DNA of 20,977 nucleotides from JACZUI01 sp041599115 (GCA_041599115.1 JBFHXF010000024.1:1-20977); one strand, 5' to 3'. Positions 6,436-13,347 are shown, counted from the stretch's first letter. Translations and numbers: made by a program. Notes: a model not told the origin generated them from the sequence alone.

Positions 6436-8025
6436 GTGAATCCACCTGTGAAATACTGGTCGCGGGACATCCCCGACGGTTCGTGGGACTACATCGTCAT
6501 CGGATCCGGCATGGGAGGCATGACTGCAGCCGCGTTGCTCTCCAAGATCGGGAAACGGGTCCTGGTCATCGAACAGCACCTCATCCCCGGCGGGTTCACC
6601 CAGACCTTCCGACGCCCCGGTTATCACTGGGACGTCGGCGTTCATCTTGTCGGGGAGATGACCGATCGCAGTTACGTGGGCCGTCTTCTTCGAGATCTGA
6701 CCGACGGACGGCTGATTTGGGAGTCGGTCGGCGAGGTCTACGACGAATTCAACTTTCCCGGCGGCTTCACCATTCAGTTTCCCAACAGCAAGCCGGCCTT
6801 CCGCGAGACCCTCTGCGAGTACTTTCCGTCCGAGCGAACCGCTATCGATGAGTATCTGTCGCTGGTGCGAGCGGCCGCCCGCTCCTCGGCGGGGTTTCTC
6901 CAGTCGAGGGTGGCTCCCAGGCTGCTGGCTCCCGGGGCGAGGAGAAAGGCTGCCAGGGCCGCACTGCCTCACATCACGGCAACGACGGCCGAAGTCCTCG
7001 AGTCGCTCACCGACGATCCCCGTCTTCGGGCGGTGCTGGCGGCGCAATGGGGTTATTACGGATCCACTCCGGCAAAGTCGTCGTTCGCCATGCACGCCCT
7101 GATGGTCGCCCATTTCCTGTGGGGGGCCTATTACCCGGTGGGGAGCGCCGCCTCCATCGCCACCGAGATGTTGCGGACGGTGGCGGATGCGGGCGGGTGG
7201 ACCGTGATCCGGACGGAGGTGGATCAGATCGTCGTGCGCAACGGTCGTGCTCTCGGGGTGAGGCTCGGCAATGGCCGCGAAGTGCCCGCCGGTCAGGTGA
7301 TCAGCGCTGCGGGCGCGGTGGCCACTTCCGGAATGCTCGAGTCGGGAACGATGGCGCTTTCGGATGACCCGGTTCCCTCGGGCCCAGCCCATGTCAGTCT
7401 GTACCTGGGTTTCGAAGGGAACATCGACCGCCACGGAGGCTCTCGATACAGCCAGTGGTTCTATGAGACCTGGGATATGGAACGCGATCTCTGGGAGATA
7501 CGACCGGGCTCTTCCCCGGGCCCCGCCGATGTCCTCTATTGCAGTTTTCCATCCCTGAAGGACCCTTCACACGAGCCGGGGCCCCTGGTGCGGCACACGG
7601 GTGAGGTCATAACCTTCGTGCCCTGGGACAGCTTCGAGCGCTGGAGCGGGTCCCGATGGAAGAAGCGCGGCGACGAATACGATCATTTCAAGGAGTCGGT
7701 CACCCATTCACTTCTCGACCAGTACCTGGAGCGCTATCCGGGCCTCGCTCCCATGGTGAAGTTCTTCGAGCTGTCCACGCCTCTCTCGACGCATCACTTC
7801 GCCAGATCTCACCGTGGGTCGATCTACGGGCTTGCCTCCGAGCCCCGGCGCTTCCTGTCCCGTTCACTAGACCCAAAGCCGGGGGTCAAAGGGCTGTTCA
7901 TGGCGGGAGTCGACGTGATGGCCCCGGGGATAGCCGGGGCCATCGGCGGTGGGGCGCTGGCGGTTGCGGCCGCCGAGCCGTATGCGGCAATGAGGTACCT
8001 GCGGCCCATCATGCGGGGACCCTGA
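6436..8025 (+). CDS. FAD-dependent oxidoreductase of the phytoene desaturase / carotenoid isomerase / retinol saturase family
   Basis: 529 residues. The N-terminal Rossmann motif IGSGMGGMTAAALLSK (GSGMGG at 23-28), followed by VLVIEQHLIPGG, binds FAD. HWDVGVHLVGEM is typical of the CrtISO/RetSat branch. The C-terminal FAD-binding signature GLFMAGVDVMAPGIAGAIGGGALA is present, so the protein is complete. Family members desaturate, isomerise or saturate conjugated double bonds in carotenoids, retinoids or other isoprenoids; the substrate cannot be told from this sequence. No other carotenoid gene is in the window. The GTG start at 6436 is set by the TAGCAT box 7 nt upstream. It may fall under the nearby two-component system through the 6352-6390 repeats (inference). 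It converges on the CAP-protein gene with a 6-bp gap. Confidence 0.88.
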   Translation: MNPPVKYWSRDIPDGSWDYIVIGSGMGGMTAAALLSKIGKRVLVIEQHLIPGGFTQTFRRPGYHWDVGVHLVGEMTDRSYVGRLLRDLTDGRLIWESVGEVYDEFNFPGGFTIQFPNSKPAFRETLCEYFPSERTAIDEYLSLVRAAARSSAGFLQSRVAPRLLAPGARRKAARAALPHITATTAEVLESLTDDPRLRAVLAAQWGYYGSTPAKSSFAMHALMVAHFLWGAYYPVGSAASIATEMLRTVADAGGWTVIRTEVDQIVVRNGRALGVRLGNGREVPAGQVISAAGAVATSGMLESGTMALSDDPVPSGPAHVSLYLGFEGNIDRHGGSRYSQWFYETWDMERDLWEIRPGSSPGPADVLYCSFPSLKDPSHEPGPLVRHTGEVITFVPWDSFERWSGSRWKKRGDEYDHFKESVTHSLLDQYLERYPGLAPMVKFFELSTPLSTHHFARSHRGSIYGLASEPRRFLSRSLDPKPGVKGLFMAGVDVMAPGIAGAIGGGALAVAAAEPYAAMRYLRPIMRGP

Positions 8026-8031
8026 CCCGGA

Positions 8032-8745
8032 CTAACGGGCGAACAGGTGGACCGTCCAGATGATCCCCTGTGAATCCACCCAGACGCCCACACCGAGGTG
8101 GGTGAAGTCGCCGAGCATGTTGGCCCGGTGCCCGCTGCTCTGAGCGAAGGCGGAAAAGACCGACGAAACGCTTCCCCCGTCACCCACGTTCTCGGCGACC
8201 GCGGACCATGGTGGGATGAGACGGTTGAGGTCGGAATGACCGAGCGCCCCAGCCATCGCCATGTTCTTGGCCCAAGACGCTGCCTCGGTGTCGAGACTCC
8301 CGCTTCTGCTCAGAGCCGGCTTGCCATTTGAGGCTCGCAACTCGTTGATCCTCGAAGCAAATTGCGTGGCATAGTCAGAACGGAGGCCACCCGGCACGGT
8401 CGTTGCCGGGGCTGTCGATGTCGTTGTGTTGTTGGGAACCGTGGTGGTCGTCGGGTGCGACTTCGGTGGTGCGGAATCCGCATCGCTGCCATTGCCGGTC
8501 GTGCTCGTTCGCCTCGGGATGGTGGTCTCGGTTGTTGGCGGAATCGACCGATTCGAAGGTGCCGGGTCGCTCTGAAAACTCGTCGTAGTGGATTCCGTGG
8601 GCGGGGTGACGGTGATCACCGTCCCCATCAGGAGGCCGTGGTTGGGCCGGGCGTTAGCCGACTGTGGCTGTGGCCCCACTACGAGTGCCAATGATGCGAG
8701 CAGCGCCCCTGCGGTGAGGAATGCATAGAACCGGATTGAACCCAT
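8032..8745 (-). CDS. Secreted CAP-domain (SCP/PR-1-like) protein
   Basis: 237 residues. It has a signal peptide (hydrophobic stretch about residues 7-24, possible cleavage near ANA), then a Thr/Ser/Pro-rich linker to about residue 118. The CAP domain fills the C-terminal ~110 residues. CAP signatures are visible: the conserved His in GALGHSDLN, the Glu in AVAENVG, the His in SSGHRANMLGDF, and the closing strand WTVHLFAR. The putative cavity residues (two His and a Glu) are therefore retained. Bacterial CAP proteins are extracellular and of varied, mostly unknown function. The ATG at 8745 begins a normal signal peptide. A promoter (TTGCCA, 18 bp, TAGCGT) lies at 8781-8810. It is downstream of the GNAT gene 8876-9481 on the same strand but seems separately transcribed. 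Confidence 0.9.
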   Translation of the reverse strand: MGSIRFYAFLTAGALLASLALVVGPQPQSANARPNHGLLMGTVITVTPPTESTTTSFQSDPAPSNRSIPPTTETTIPRRTSTTGNGSDADSAPPKSHPTTTTVPNNTTTSTAPATTVPGGLRSDYATQFASRINELRASNGKPALSRSGSLDTEAASWAKNMAMAGALGHSDLNRLIPPWSAVAENVGDGGSVSSVFSAFAQSSGHRANMLGDFTHLGVGVWVDSQGIIWTVHLFAR

Positions 8746-8780
8746 GTCTTACCAGCGCCAGGGGACAGCGACGGAAATCG

Positions 8781-8810
8781 ACGCTAACTGGATTTGCCGG
8801 CCTTTGGCAA
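8781..8810 (-). promoter_or_regulatory. Putative promoter of the CAP-domain gene
   Basis: On the minus strand, TTGCCA (8810-8805) and TAGCGT (8786-8781) are separated by 18 bp, a good match to a housekeeping-type promoter. Transcription would start near 8774, leaving about 28 nt of leader before the ATG at 8745. The element overlaps an inverted repeat, TTGCC/GGCAA, at 8794-8810. Confidence 0.5.
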
Positions 8811-8875
8811 TTGGAGTCCCGGCTAGGGGACGAGGTCGTCAGGTCGGCTTGGGTTGTGGAGCCACAGTCGCTCCG

Positions 8876-9481
8876 TCAACGGCGGAGTGCACCCCACTCC
8901 TCCTTGAGGATCCCGAAAACCGCAACATCGACCCATTTTCCGTACTTGCGATAGGCCCTCCGAACGACGCCTTCTTTGACCATCCCGACAGCCTCCACAA
9001 GCCGGGTGCCGCGAACGTTGTTGGTGTACACGTCGGCTTCCATCTTGTAGTAGTCGAAGGTGGTGAACCCGGTATCGACCAGGGTGCGAAGTGCCTCTCC
9101 CATGATGCCCTGCCCCCAGTAGGCACGGCCAAGCCAGTATCCGACATCTCCCCGACCCGGCTCGGCCCGTGGCCTGGTTCCAATGGCGCCGAGCGCTTCG
9201 CCTGCCCGCCCCGTCAGCTGTCCGGTCTTGTCTCGTATCGCCCAGTGGAAGCCGAAGTCGTCGAATGTGGCGTTGTAAGCCTTGGTGATCCAGTCCTCGA
9301 TCTCCGATACCTCGTCGGGCCCGTCCCACTGCAATGTGGCGCACACCTCCCGGCGGTCCTCTCCTCCGATCAAGTCAAATATCACCGGTGCGTCGGCGAG
9401 GGTGGGCAGGTCGACCACAAGACGGTGCGTCTCAAAGGAAAAGGTGTTCTTGGCATCGGGAGCCGGCCCGCGACCTGACAT
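8876..9481 (-). CDS. GNAT-family N-acetyltransferase, RimJ/RimL-like
   Basis: 201 residues from the ATG at 9481. It has the layout of the RimJ/RimL branch of GNAT enzymes: a THRLVVDLPTLADAP start strand, the acetyl-CoA motif A in GYWLGRAYWGQGIMGEAL (the GQGIMG loop), and the motif B end DVYTNNVRGTRLVEAVGM. It should transfer an acetyl group from acetyl-CoA to an amino group, possibly a protein N-terminus or a small molecule; the substrate is unknown. The ATG at 9481 is preferred over the in-frame TTG at 9523 because TACCCT lies 8 nt upstream (leaderless) and the extra 14 residues are not family-like. An upstream remnant methyltransferase points away from it. Confidence 0.88.
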   Translation of the reverse strand: MSGRGPAPDAKNTFSFETHRLVVDLPTLADAPVIFDLIGGEDRREVCATLQWDGPDEVSEIEDWITKAYNATFDDFGFHWAIRDKTGQLTGRAGEALGAIGTRPRAEPGRGDVGYWLGRAYWGQGIMGEALRTLVDTGFTTFDYYKMEADVYTNNVRGTRLVEAVGMVKEGVVRRAYRKYGKWVDVAVFGILKEEWGALRR

Positions 9482-9489
9482 GGATCTGC

Positions 9490-9495
9490 AGGGTA
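9490..9495 (-). promoter_or_regulatory. Putative -10 box (TACCCT) of the RimJ-like GNAT gene
   Basis: On the minus strand TACCCT (TANNNT) ends 8 nt before the ATG at 9481. No Shine-Dalgarno is present, so the mRNA would be leaderless. The box supports the chosen start. Confidence 0.35.
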
Positions 9496-9565
9496 AGCAT
9501 CGGTGCAGGCTCGCCGGAGCCAATTATCCGGTCAGAGTCCTTGCGGGCCCATCCATACTGGCGAC

Positions 9566-9724
9566 ATGCCATTGGACAATCATCGTCTCACCAATCGCGC
9601 CAACTGGGACTCGCGTGTCGACATCCACCACGGATCCGATGTCTACGGGATTGGGCGCTTCATCGATCGACCCGGAGCGGCTCCCGCTCATGTGGTCCGT
9701 CCTGGCGACTCGAGTCTGATCTGA
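9566..9724 (+). pseudogene. Truncated N-terminus of a class I SAM-dependent methyltransferase, or a 52-residue small ORF
   Basis: The ATG at 9566 opens a 52-codon frame ending in TGA at 9722-9724. Its middle part (NRANWDSRVDIHHGSDVYG) looks like the N-terminus of a family of actinobacterial SAM-dependent methyltransferases, which normally start with NR.NWD.RV.IH and continue for about 200 more residues through the SAM-binding GxGxG region. That region is missing here: after a short divergent tail the frame stops and a hairpin-rich region follows. I therefore read it as a relic left by an internal deletion. The recognition rests on memory of the family, not on a search. A CATACT box lies 6 nt before the ATG, so it may still be transcribed and translated as a small protein. 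Confidence 0.5.
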
Positions 9725-9840
9725 GGTTCTCCTCAACTTCGGGCCAAGAAGTGACGACAACAGAGTTGTCTGTCTTGGCGGTTGCCAAGCTTTCTTCCTC
9801 CTCCAGTGGAAGAGGGGCCACCATCGGTGGCCCCTCTTTT
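9722..9840 (+). ncRNA. Candidate structured small RNA or leader ending in an intrinsic terminator
   Basis: Five consecutive hairpins can be drawn without a coding frame: TGAGG/CCTCA (9722-9735), GACAAC/GTTGTC (9756-9770), CTTGGC/GCCAAG with a GGTT loop (9774-9789), CTTCC/GGAAG (9794-9812), and the perfect terminator stem (9811-9837). GCCAAG occurs twice (9743-9748 and 9784-9789), so CTTGGC has two alternative partners. The stretch 9793-9804 is C/U-rich and includes CCTCC, the complement of a Shine-Dalgarno sequence; it falls largely in a loop. It could be an sRNA, the 3' end of the remnant gene's transcript, or an attenuator ahead of the nuclease gene at 9879. No convincing promoter was seen directly upstream. 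Confidence 0.4.
9811..9840 (+). terminator. Strong Rho-independent terminator
   Basis: AGAGGGGCCACC (9811-9822) pairs perfectly with GGTGGCCCCTCT (9826-9837) around an ATC loop, followed by a run of T to 9840. This is the clearest intrinsic terminator in the window. It ends 38 bp before the next start codon (9879). Confidence 0.88.
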
Positions 9841-9864
9841 CGTGGCCCTGTCGCTGGCCGGCGC

Positions 9865-9870
9865 TTAACT
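9865..9870 (+). promoter_or_regulatory. Putative -10 box (TTAACT) for the nuclease lipoprotein gene
   Basis: TTAACT ends 8 nt before the ATG at 9879. No Shine-Dalgarno is present, which suggests a leaderless mRNA. It lies downstream of the terminator, so the nuclease gene can have its own promoter. Confidence 0.3.
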
Positions 9871-9878
9871 CCAGCTCG

Positions 9879-10376
9879 ATGAGGAGATCCACCTTGTTAT
9901 TGCTCCCCCTTGCGATGGTGGTCTCGGCCTGCGTGCTTACGGTTCCCGGGGCGAACACGGTTTCCCCCGCGAACAGATCGATCGTCTCCGAGGTGAGCCG
10001 GGTCGTGGATGGCGACACCCTGTATGTCAAGGACCTCGAGGAGCGGGTTCGGCTGATCGGCATCGACACACCCGAAGTGGAGCCGGGCATCGAGTGTTAC
10101 GGGCTAGAGGCCTCGGACCATCTTCGAGAACTGGTCCCGCCCGGGACCCGGATCGAGGTGGTCTTCGATGTGGAGCGGTTTGATCGCTACGGCCGCAATC
10201 TCGGGTACTTGTATCGGCTTTCAGATCGGCTTTTCATCAATCTGCAGATGGTTTCCGACGGTTACGCCCGAATGGCCACCTTTCCGCCCAATGTGGCCCA
10301 TGTTGATGAGTTCCGAGCAGCACAGACCGAGGCTCGAGAGTCGAACCGCGGCCTGTGGGATCTCTGCAACGATTAG
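9879..10376 (+). CDS. Thermonuclease (SNase)-family lipoprotein
   Basis: 165 residues. It has a lipoprotein signal peptide (MRRSTLLLLPLAMVVSAC) with a lipobox VSAC and lipidation Cys at residue 18. The SNase-like OB-fold domain has RVVDGDTLYV, RLIGIDTPE (catalytic Arg and Glu region) and VERFDRYGRNLGYLY (the second catalytic Arg region), and closes with ESNRGLW. All hallmark motifs of the family are present, so it is predicted to be an active Ca2+-dependent nuclease on the outer face of the membrane. The length is normal. The ATG at 9879 starts a proper signal peptide and follows TTAACT by 8 nt. The stop codon overlaps the convergent gene 10373-11206 by 4 nt. Confidence 0.93.
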   Translation: MRRSTLLLLPLAMVVSACVLTVPGANTVSPANRSIVSEVSRVVDGDTLYVKDLEERVRLIGIDTPEVEPGIECYGLEASDHLRELVPPGTRIEVVFDVERFDRYGRNLGYLYRLSDRLFINLQMVSDGYARMATFPPNVAHVDEFRAAQTEARESNRGLWDLCND

Positions 10377-11206
10377 CCGGTGATCACCGAGATGATTTCC
10401 GAGACCGGGTAGCCGATGCCTGTCGTGGTGGCCGGGACCGCGATGGCGGACCAGGCACCCCCATTCACCCTCCATCTCGCCGTCCAGTTGTAGGACACGC
10501 TGATAGCTATCGCATCCGACTTGGTCTCGTATATGTGGCTGGCGATTCCCGTTGGGTATCCGGCCATGGCGGAGGCGGTAGCCGGATAGGTGTCGGATAC
10601 CCCGTCACCCCAGTCGATGGTGACGCTCGACACCCTGATTTGGACATCGAGGGCCTCACCTGCCGGTCCGGCGAGACGGGCCGCGTGAGGATCCGGGATG
10701 GGCAGACCGATGTATGTGGCCAGACCGGTGACCCCATCGCCTTGATCCGGGTTGAGGTCGGGCAGAGGCGGCGGGTGGATGTATTGAGTCACGTACGACC
10801 AGATCTCGGCCACCGGGTTGGAGGTCGTCGTCGGCTCACTGGTACATCGCGGGATCCGGCCCGTGAGAACCGCGAACCCGCCGAGATTGGAGACGGTGTA
10901 GCCCAAGATGGCGTCGCCGTTGGAGTAGAGCTGGGCGAACAGCCAGTTCCCGTCGGTGGAGGAGTAGTACCAGCAGAGCCCGGCGAGGTCGGTCCCCGGT
11001 AGGGGGAACAGCCGACCGGGAACGCTGCTGTCCGAGGCGTAATCGACGATGCCCCCTCCAGCGATACGACACCGGGTGATCTGCTGTGGCTGGCCCGACC
11101 AGTAATCGAATTCCGAAACAACCCAACACGCCGAGAAATCGGCGGCGTTAGCCGGCGATGCCAGCGACAAAATGATTAAGAGAGAGATTCCAGTTGCGAG
11201 TCGCAA
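10373..11206 (-). CDS. Secreted protein with a PKD-like DWGDG strand motif, unknown function
   Basis: 277 residues from a TTG at 11206. This start gives a textbook signal peptide (RLATGISLLIILSLASPANA) and has GGAG 7 nt upstream; open frame continues further upstream (GTG 11218, start at 11257) but would lengthen the overlap with the preceding gene. The N-terminal half of the mature protein has four Cys (in FSACWVV, TRCRIAGG, GLCWYYS, IPRCTSE) that could form disulfides. The C-terminal half has VTIDWGDGVSDTYP followed about 20 residues later by HIYETKSD, the pattern of PKD-type beta-sandwich domains, and ends in Trp/Ala-rich strands. Similar proteins are seen in actinobacterial exported-protein loci, but I know no function. 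It overlaps the upstream gene by 31 nt, which suggests translational coupling. Confidence 0.72.
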   Translation of the reverse strand: MRLATGISLLIILSLASPANAADFSACWVVSEFDYWSGQPQQITRCRIAGGGIVDYASDSSVPGRLFPLPGTDLAGLCWYYSSTDGNWLFAQLYSNGDAILGYTVSNLGGFAVLTGRIPRCTSEPTTTSNPVAEIWSYVTQYIHPPPLPDLNPDQGDGVTGLATYIGLPIPDPHAARLAGPAGEALDVQIRVSSVTIDWGDGVSDTYPATASAMAGYPTGIASHIYETKSDAIAISVSYNWTARWRVNGGAWSAIAVPATTTGIGYPVSEIISVITG

Positions 11207-11760
11207 TCCACACTCCACAGGTCGTTCTTCAACGCCCAGTAGCCAAGCATCAGCCAAAGATCATTTGCTTTCCTCAAGACGAGCACTCCCTCGGAATAAC
11301 CAGGCCTGAATTCGGCTGAGACCTTTGACCATACGGCCAGACAGTTCGAATCTGCCCGGAGTAACGCCGTATCCTCAAAACTGAGAGCCTCGGCCCTTGG
11401 GGCTTCCTTCATCCCGAGCGTCCCAAATTGCGCCCGCGCCGCATCCAACATCTGCTGGCTGGCGACCACTTCCCGGATACGGTCCTCATCCTGGTTGTAG
11501 ATCCCCTCGAACCATCCAAACCAGAGCTCGCGCAGAATCGCCTCGGCCTGCTCGACGGTCACCACAACGTGAGAATCCAATGCCGTGGTAGCGATGGCGA
11601 CCGATGTGGTGGGGCCCGACGTCGTCGAATGCGCCAGGGAGGTCAACACGGCGACGGGCAATGTGGTTGACGTGGTGGTCGAGCCCTCCCGTGGCCAGAG
11701 CAGCCAGACACCAATCGCCAAACCCATAACGATCACACCGGCAATCAGGCGACGTGTCAC
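11176..11760 (-). CDS. Single-pass membrane protein with extracytoplasmic domain, unknown function
   Basis: 194 residues from the GTG at 11760. The start is TRRLIAG, followed by a hydrophobic segment (about residues 5-22, ending WLLWPREG), a Thr/Ser-rich linker to about residue 60, and a C-terminal domain of about 125 residues rich in Trp and acidic helices (ELWFGWFEGIYNQDEDR, LLRADSNCLAVWSK, LWLMLGYWALKNDLW). The pattern of a short helix pair then a curved sheet resembles NTF2-like/Mce-associated folds, but this is only a guess. An upstream in-frame start at 11895 exists but would overlap the divergent small-protein gene. A promoter TTCACC, 17 bp, TAGGTT lies just upstream. It overlaps the downstream gene, so the two probably form an operon. 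Confidence 0.72.
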   Translation of the reverse strand: MTRRLIAGVIVMGLAIGVWLLWPREGSTTTSTTLPVAVLTSLAHSTTSGPTTSVAIATTALDSHVVVTVEQAEAILRELWFGWFEGIYNQDEDRIREVVASQQMLDAARAQFGTLGMKEAPRAEALSFEDTALLRADSNCLAVWSKVSAEFRPGYSEGVLVLRKANDLWLMLGYWALKNDLWSVDCDSQLESLS

Positions 11761-11770
11761 CTCGGAACCG

Positions 11771-11799
11771 AACCTACGCGAAATCGGGTTCGGGGTGAA
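11771..11799 (-). promoter_or_regulatory. Putative promoter for the 11760 operon
   Basis: On the minus strand TTCACC (11799-11794) and TAGGTT (11776-11771) are 17 bp apart. The -10 box ends 10 nt before the GTG at 11760, so the transcript would have little or no leader. The box supports that start over the longer frame. Confidence 0.45.
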
Positions 11800-11868
11800 G
11801 GGAGCTTCCCGGGACCGCGAAAAGCCTTCTTGTCTGGTCCGGTATCCTTGCCACAACGGAGGTGTGCA

Positions 11869-12177
11869 ATGGCAGACAATGGAGACAAGCGTCATCCATT
11901 CAGGTTCCTTTTCAAGCTGGCCCTATTCCTGGGCGTGCTCACCGGGATCACCAAGCTGGTGGCGTCGAAAAAGAGCGAGTTCTACGGGATAACCGAATCG
12001 GAGGCGAGAGCCAAGTTCCAATCGAAGCTCGGCCCCAGGATCGGCGATGAGAAGGCCGCGAACATGGCCGAGCAGGTGATTCCCAAGCTCAAGCAGAAGG
12101 GCGTCATCAAAGACGACCCGATTGATGAGGTCACCGAGGATGCCGGCGAAGCTTCTGAGGAGGAATCCTCCGACTAG
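11869..12177 (+). CDS. Small single-pass membrane protein with acidic tail, unknown function
   Basis: 102 residues from the ATG at 11869, chosen because GGAGG lies 6 nt upstream. A basic start (DKRHPFRFLFK) leads into one transmembrane helix (about residues 14-32), then a helical segment that begins SKKSEFYGITESEARAKF and includes IGDEKAANMAEQVIPKLKQKG, and an acidic C-terminal tail (Glu/Asp/Ser to the end). The charge pattern puts the N-terminus either inside, or in a membrane anchor with a cytoplasmic tail. No family is recognised with confidence. It is divergent from the 11760 operon, with about 108 bp between the starts. Confidence 0.78.
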   Translation: MADNGDKRHPFRFLFKLALFLGVLTGITKLVASKKSEFYGITESEARAKFQSKLGPRIGDEKAANMAEQVIPKLKQKGVIKDDPIDEVTEDAGEASEEESSD

Positions 12178-12256
12178 CGGATCCGGTCTGATTCGTCGCT
12201 AAAAGAAAAAACCGAAAATCCTTTCTTACTGCTGCGTTTTTGTCACACCCTCTTCG

Positions 12257-12262
12257 TATGTT
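12257..12262 (+). promoter_or_regulatory. Putative -10 box (TATGTT) for the HNH gene
   Basis: TATGTT ends 7 nt before the ATG at 12270, again a leaderless arrangement. The AT-rich stretch 12197-12240 upstream is unusual for this DNA and may assist the promoter. Confidence 0.35.
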
Positions 12263-12269
12263 TGGAGTC

Positions 12270-13310
12270 ATGAGGGGATTGACACCAGACCAGGTGGAAA
12301 CCGGGCTCCGTGAGGAGGAGGCAGTCATTGCCCGGGCACGAGCCCGGCAGATGGCCTGGCTGAGGGTGGCGGACGCCATGCAACTGCCCACCGCCGATGG
12401 CGCCAAATCAATGAGGGAATGGGCCGCGAGTCGGCTCGATATCTCTCCAGAAACCGCCTATCGACTCACCACAACTGCTCGTCGGCTGCTCGATGCTCCC
12501 GACCTTGCCCGGGAGCTGGTCTCAGGGGATATCACCTTCGATCGGGCCGAAGCAACGTCTCGCATCCCTGTCGATTCGCAAGTCGAGGCATTGAAGGGAC
12601 TCGACATCCAGGGCCTACGCCGCCTTGCGTCGAGACACCGCAGGCTCACAACGGCTGACGATCACGCTGGTCATGAATCCCAGCATCTGACGCTGCAGCC
12701 CAACCTCGATGAGTCCCGGTGGGATATCTGGGGAGCCCTCGATGGCTACAGCGGGGCCGTGGTGAACAAGGTGCTCACCGAAGAGGCCGATCGGCTGCCT
12801 GATCTTCCTGATGAACCACCCGCCGGCATCGGCTATCGGCGGGCTGTCGCGTTGACGAATCTCTGTGAGAACTCGACATCGGGTGGAGCTTCCACACCGT
12901 TGATCACAGTCTTCGTCGACCGGATCGGAATCGAAGTGGAAGCAGGTCCGTCGGTTGGCCCGGGAATCCTCGACAAACTGGCGTGTTCGGCAGCGCTCGA
13001 AGTGATACATGACACAGACGGCAAACCCCTTGGTGTCGGTCGTAAGACGAGAATCATCTCCAATCGACTCAAGCGATTCGTGCTCCACCGTGATGGCGGC
13101 TGCACCGCCGACGGATGCACCAGCCGGTACAGACTCGAACCGCATCACATCGTTCCCTGGTCTGAAGGCGGTCCAACCGACCCCGAGAACCTGACAACCC
13201 TCTGTTGGTTCCATCATCATGTGGTTGTCCATGGACGGGGCTACCGAATCGACCCGAAGCTGGGCCCCGGCCGGATCAGGTTTATCCGCCCCGATCGTGG
13301 CCCACCCTGA
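12270..13310 (+). CDS. DUF222 / HNH endonuclease-domain protein (13E12-repeat family)
   Basis: 346 residues. The N-terminal two thirds is the DUF222 helical region (LTPDQVETGLREEEAVIARA, then a helix-turn-helix-like SPETAYRLTTTARRL, and GDITFDRAEA). The C-terminus carries an HNH nuclease motif: HRDGGCTADGCTS, LEPHHIVPWSEGGPTDPENLTTLC and FHHHVVVHGRGY, with the paired zinc Cys and the catalytic His-His. These proteins are numerous in actinobacteria and often copied as mobile, multicopy genes; their biological role is unsettled. The ATG at 12270 is used because it follows TATGTT by 7 nt; ATG 12258 (four residues longer) and TTG 12240 are possible. All HNH ligands are present, so it may be active. 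Confidence 0.92.
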   Translation: MRGLTPDQVETGLREEEAVIARARARQMAWLRVADAMQLPTADGAKSMREWAASRLDISPETAYRLTTTARRLLDAPDLARELVSGDITFDRAEATSRIPVDSQVEALKGLDIQGLRRLASRHRRLTTADDHAGHESQHLTLQPNLDESRWDIWGALDGYSGAVVNKVLTEEADRLPDLPDEPPAGIGYRRAVALTNLCENSTSGGASTPLITVFVDRIGIEVEAGPSVGPGILDKLACSAALEVIHDTDGKPLGVGRKTRIISNRLKRFVLHRDGGCTADGCTSRYRLEPHHIVPWSEGGPTDPENLTTLCWFHHHVVVHGRGYRIDPKLGPGRIRFIRPDRGPP

Positions 13311-13334
13311 TCCAACTCTGACTAGATCGCTCAA

Positions 13335-13340
13335 TAACCT
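13335..13340 (+). promoter_or_regulatory. Putative -10 box (TAACCT) for the 13348 GNAT gene
   Basis: TAACCT ends 7 nt before the ATG at 13348, with no Shine-Dalgarno. This suggests a separate leaderless transcript despite only 37 bp from the preceding stop codon. Confidence 0.35.
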
Positions 13341-13347
13341 GCATCAG

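Noticed and set aside
6385..7434. 349-codon minus-strand frame opposite the oxidoreductase
   Set aside because: It runs antisense through the FAD-binding region, has an Arg/His/Gly-rich composition typical of shadows and no start signal.
9725..9810. tRNA gene in front of the strong terminator
   Set aside because: No T-loop (GGTTC.A), anticodon arm or acceptor pairing could be found. The hairpins do not form a cloverleaf.
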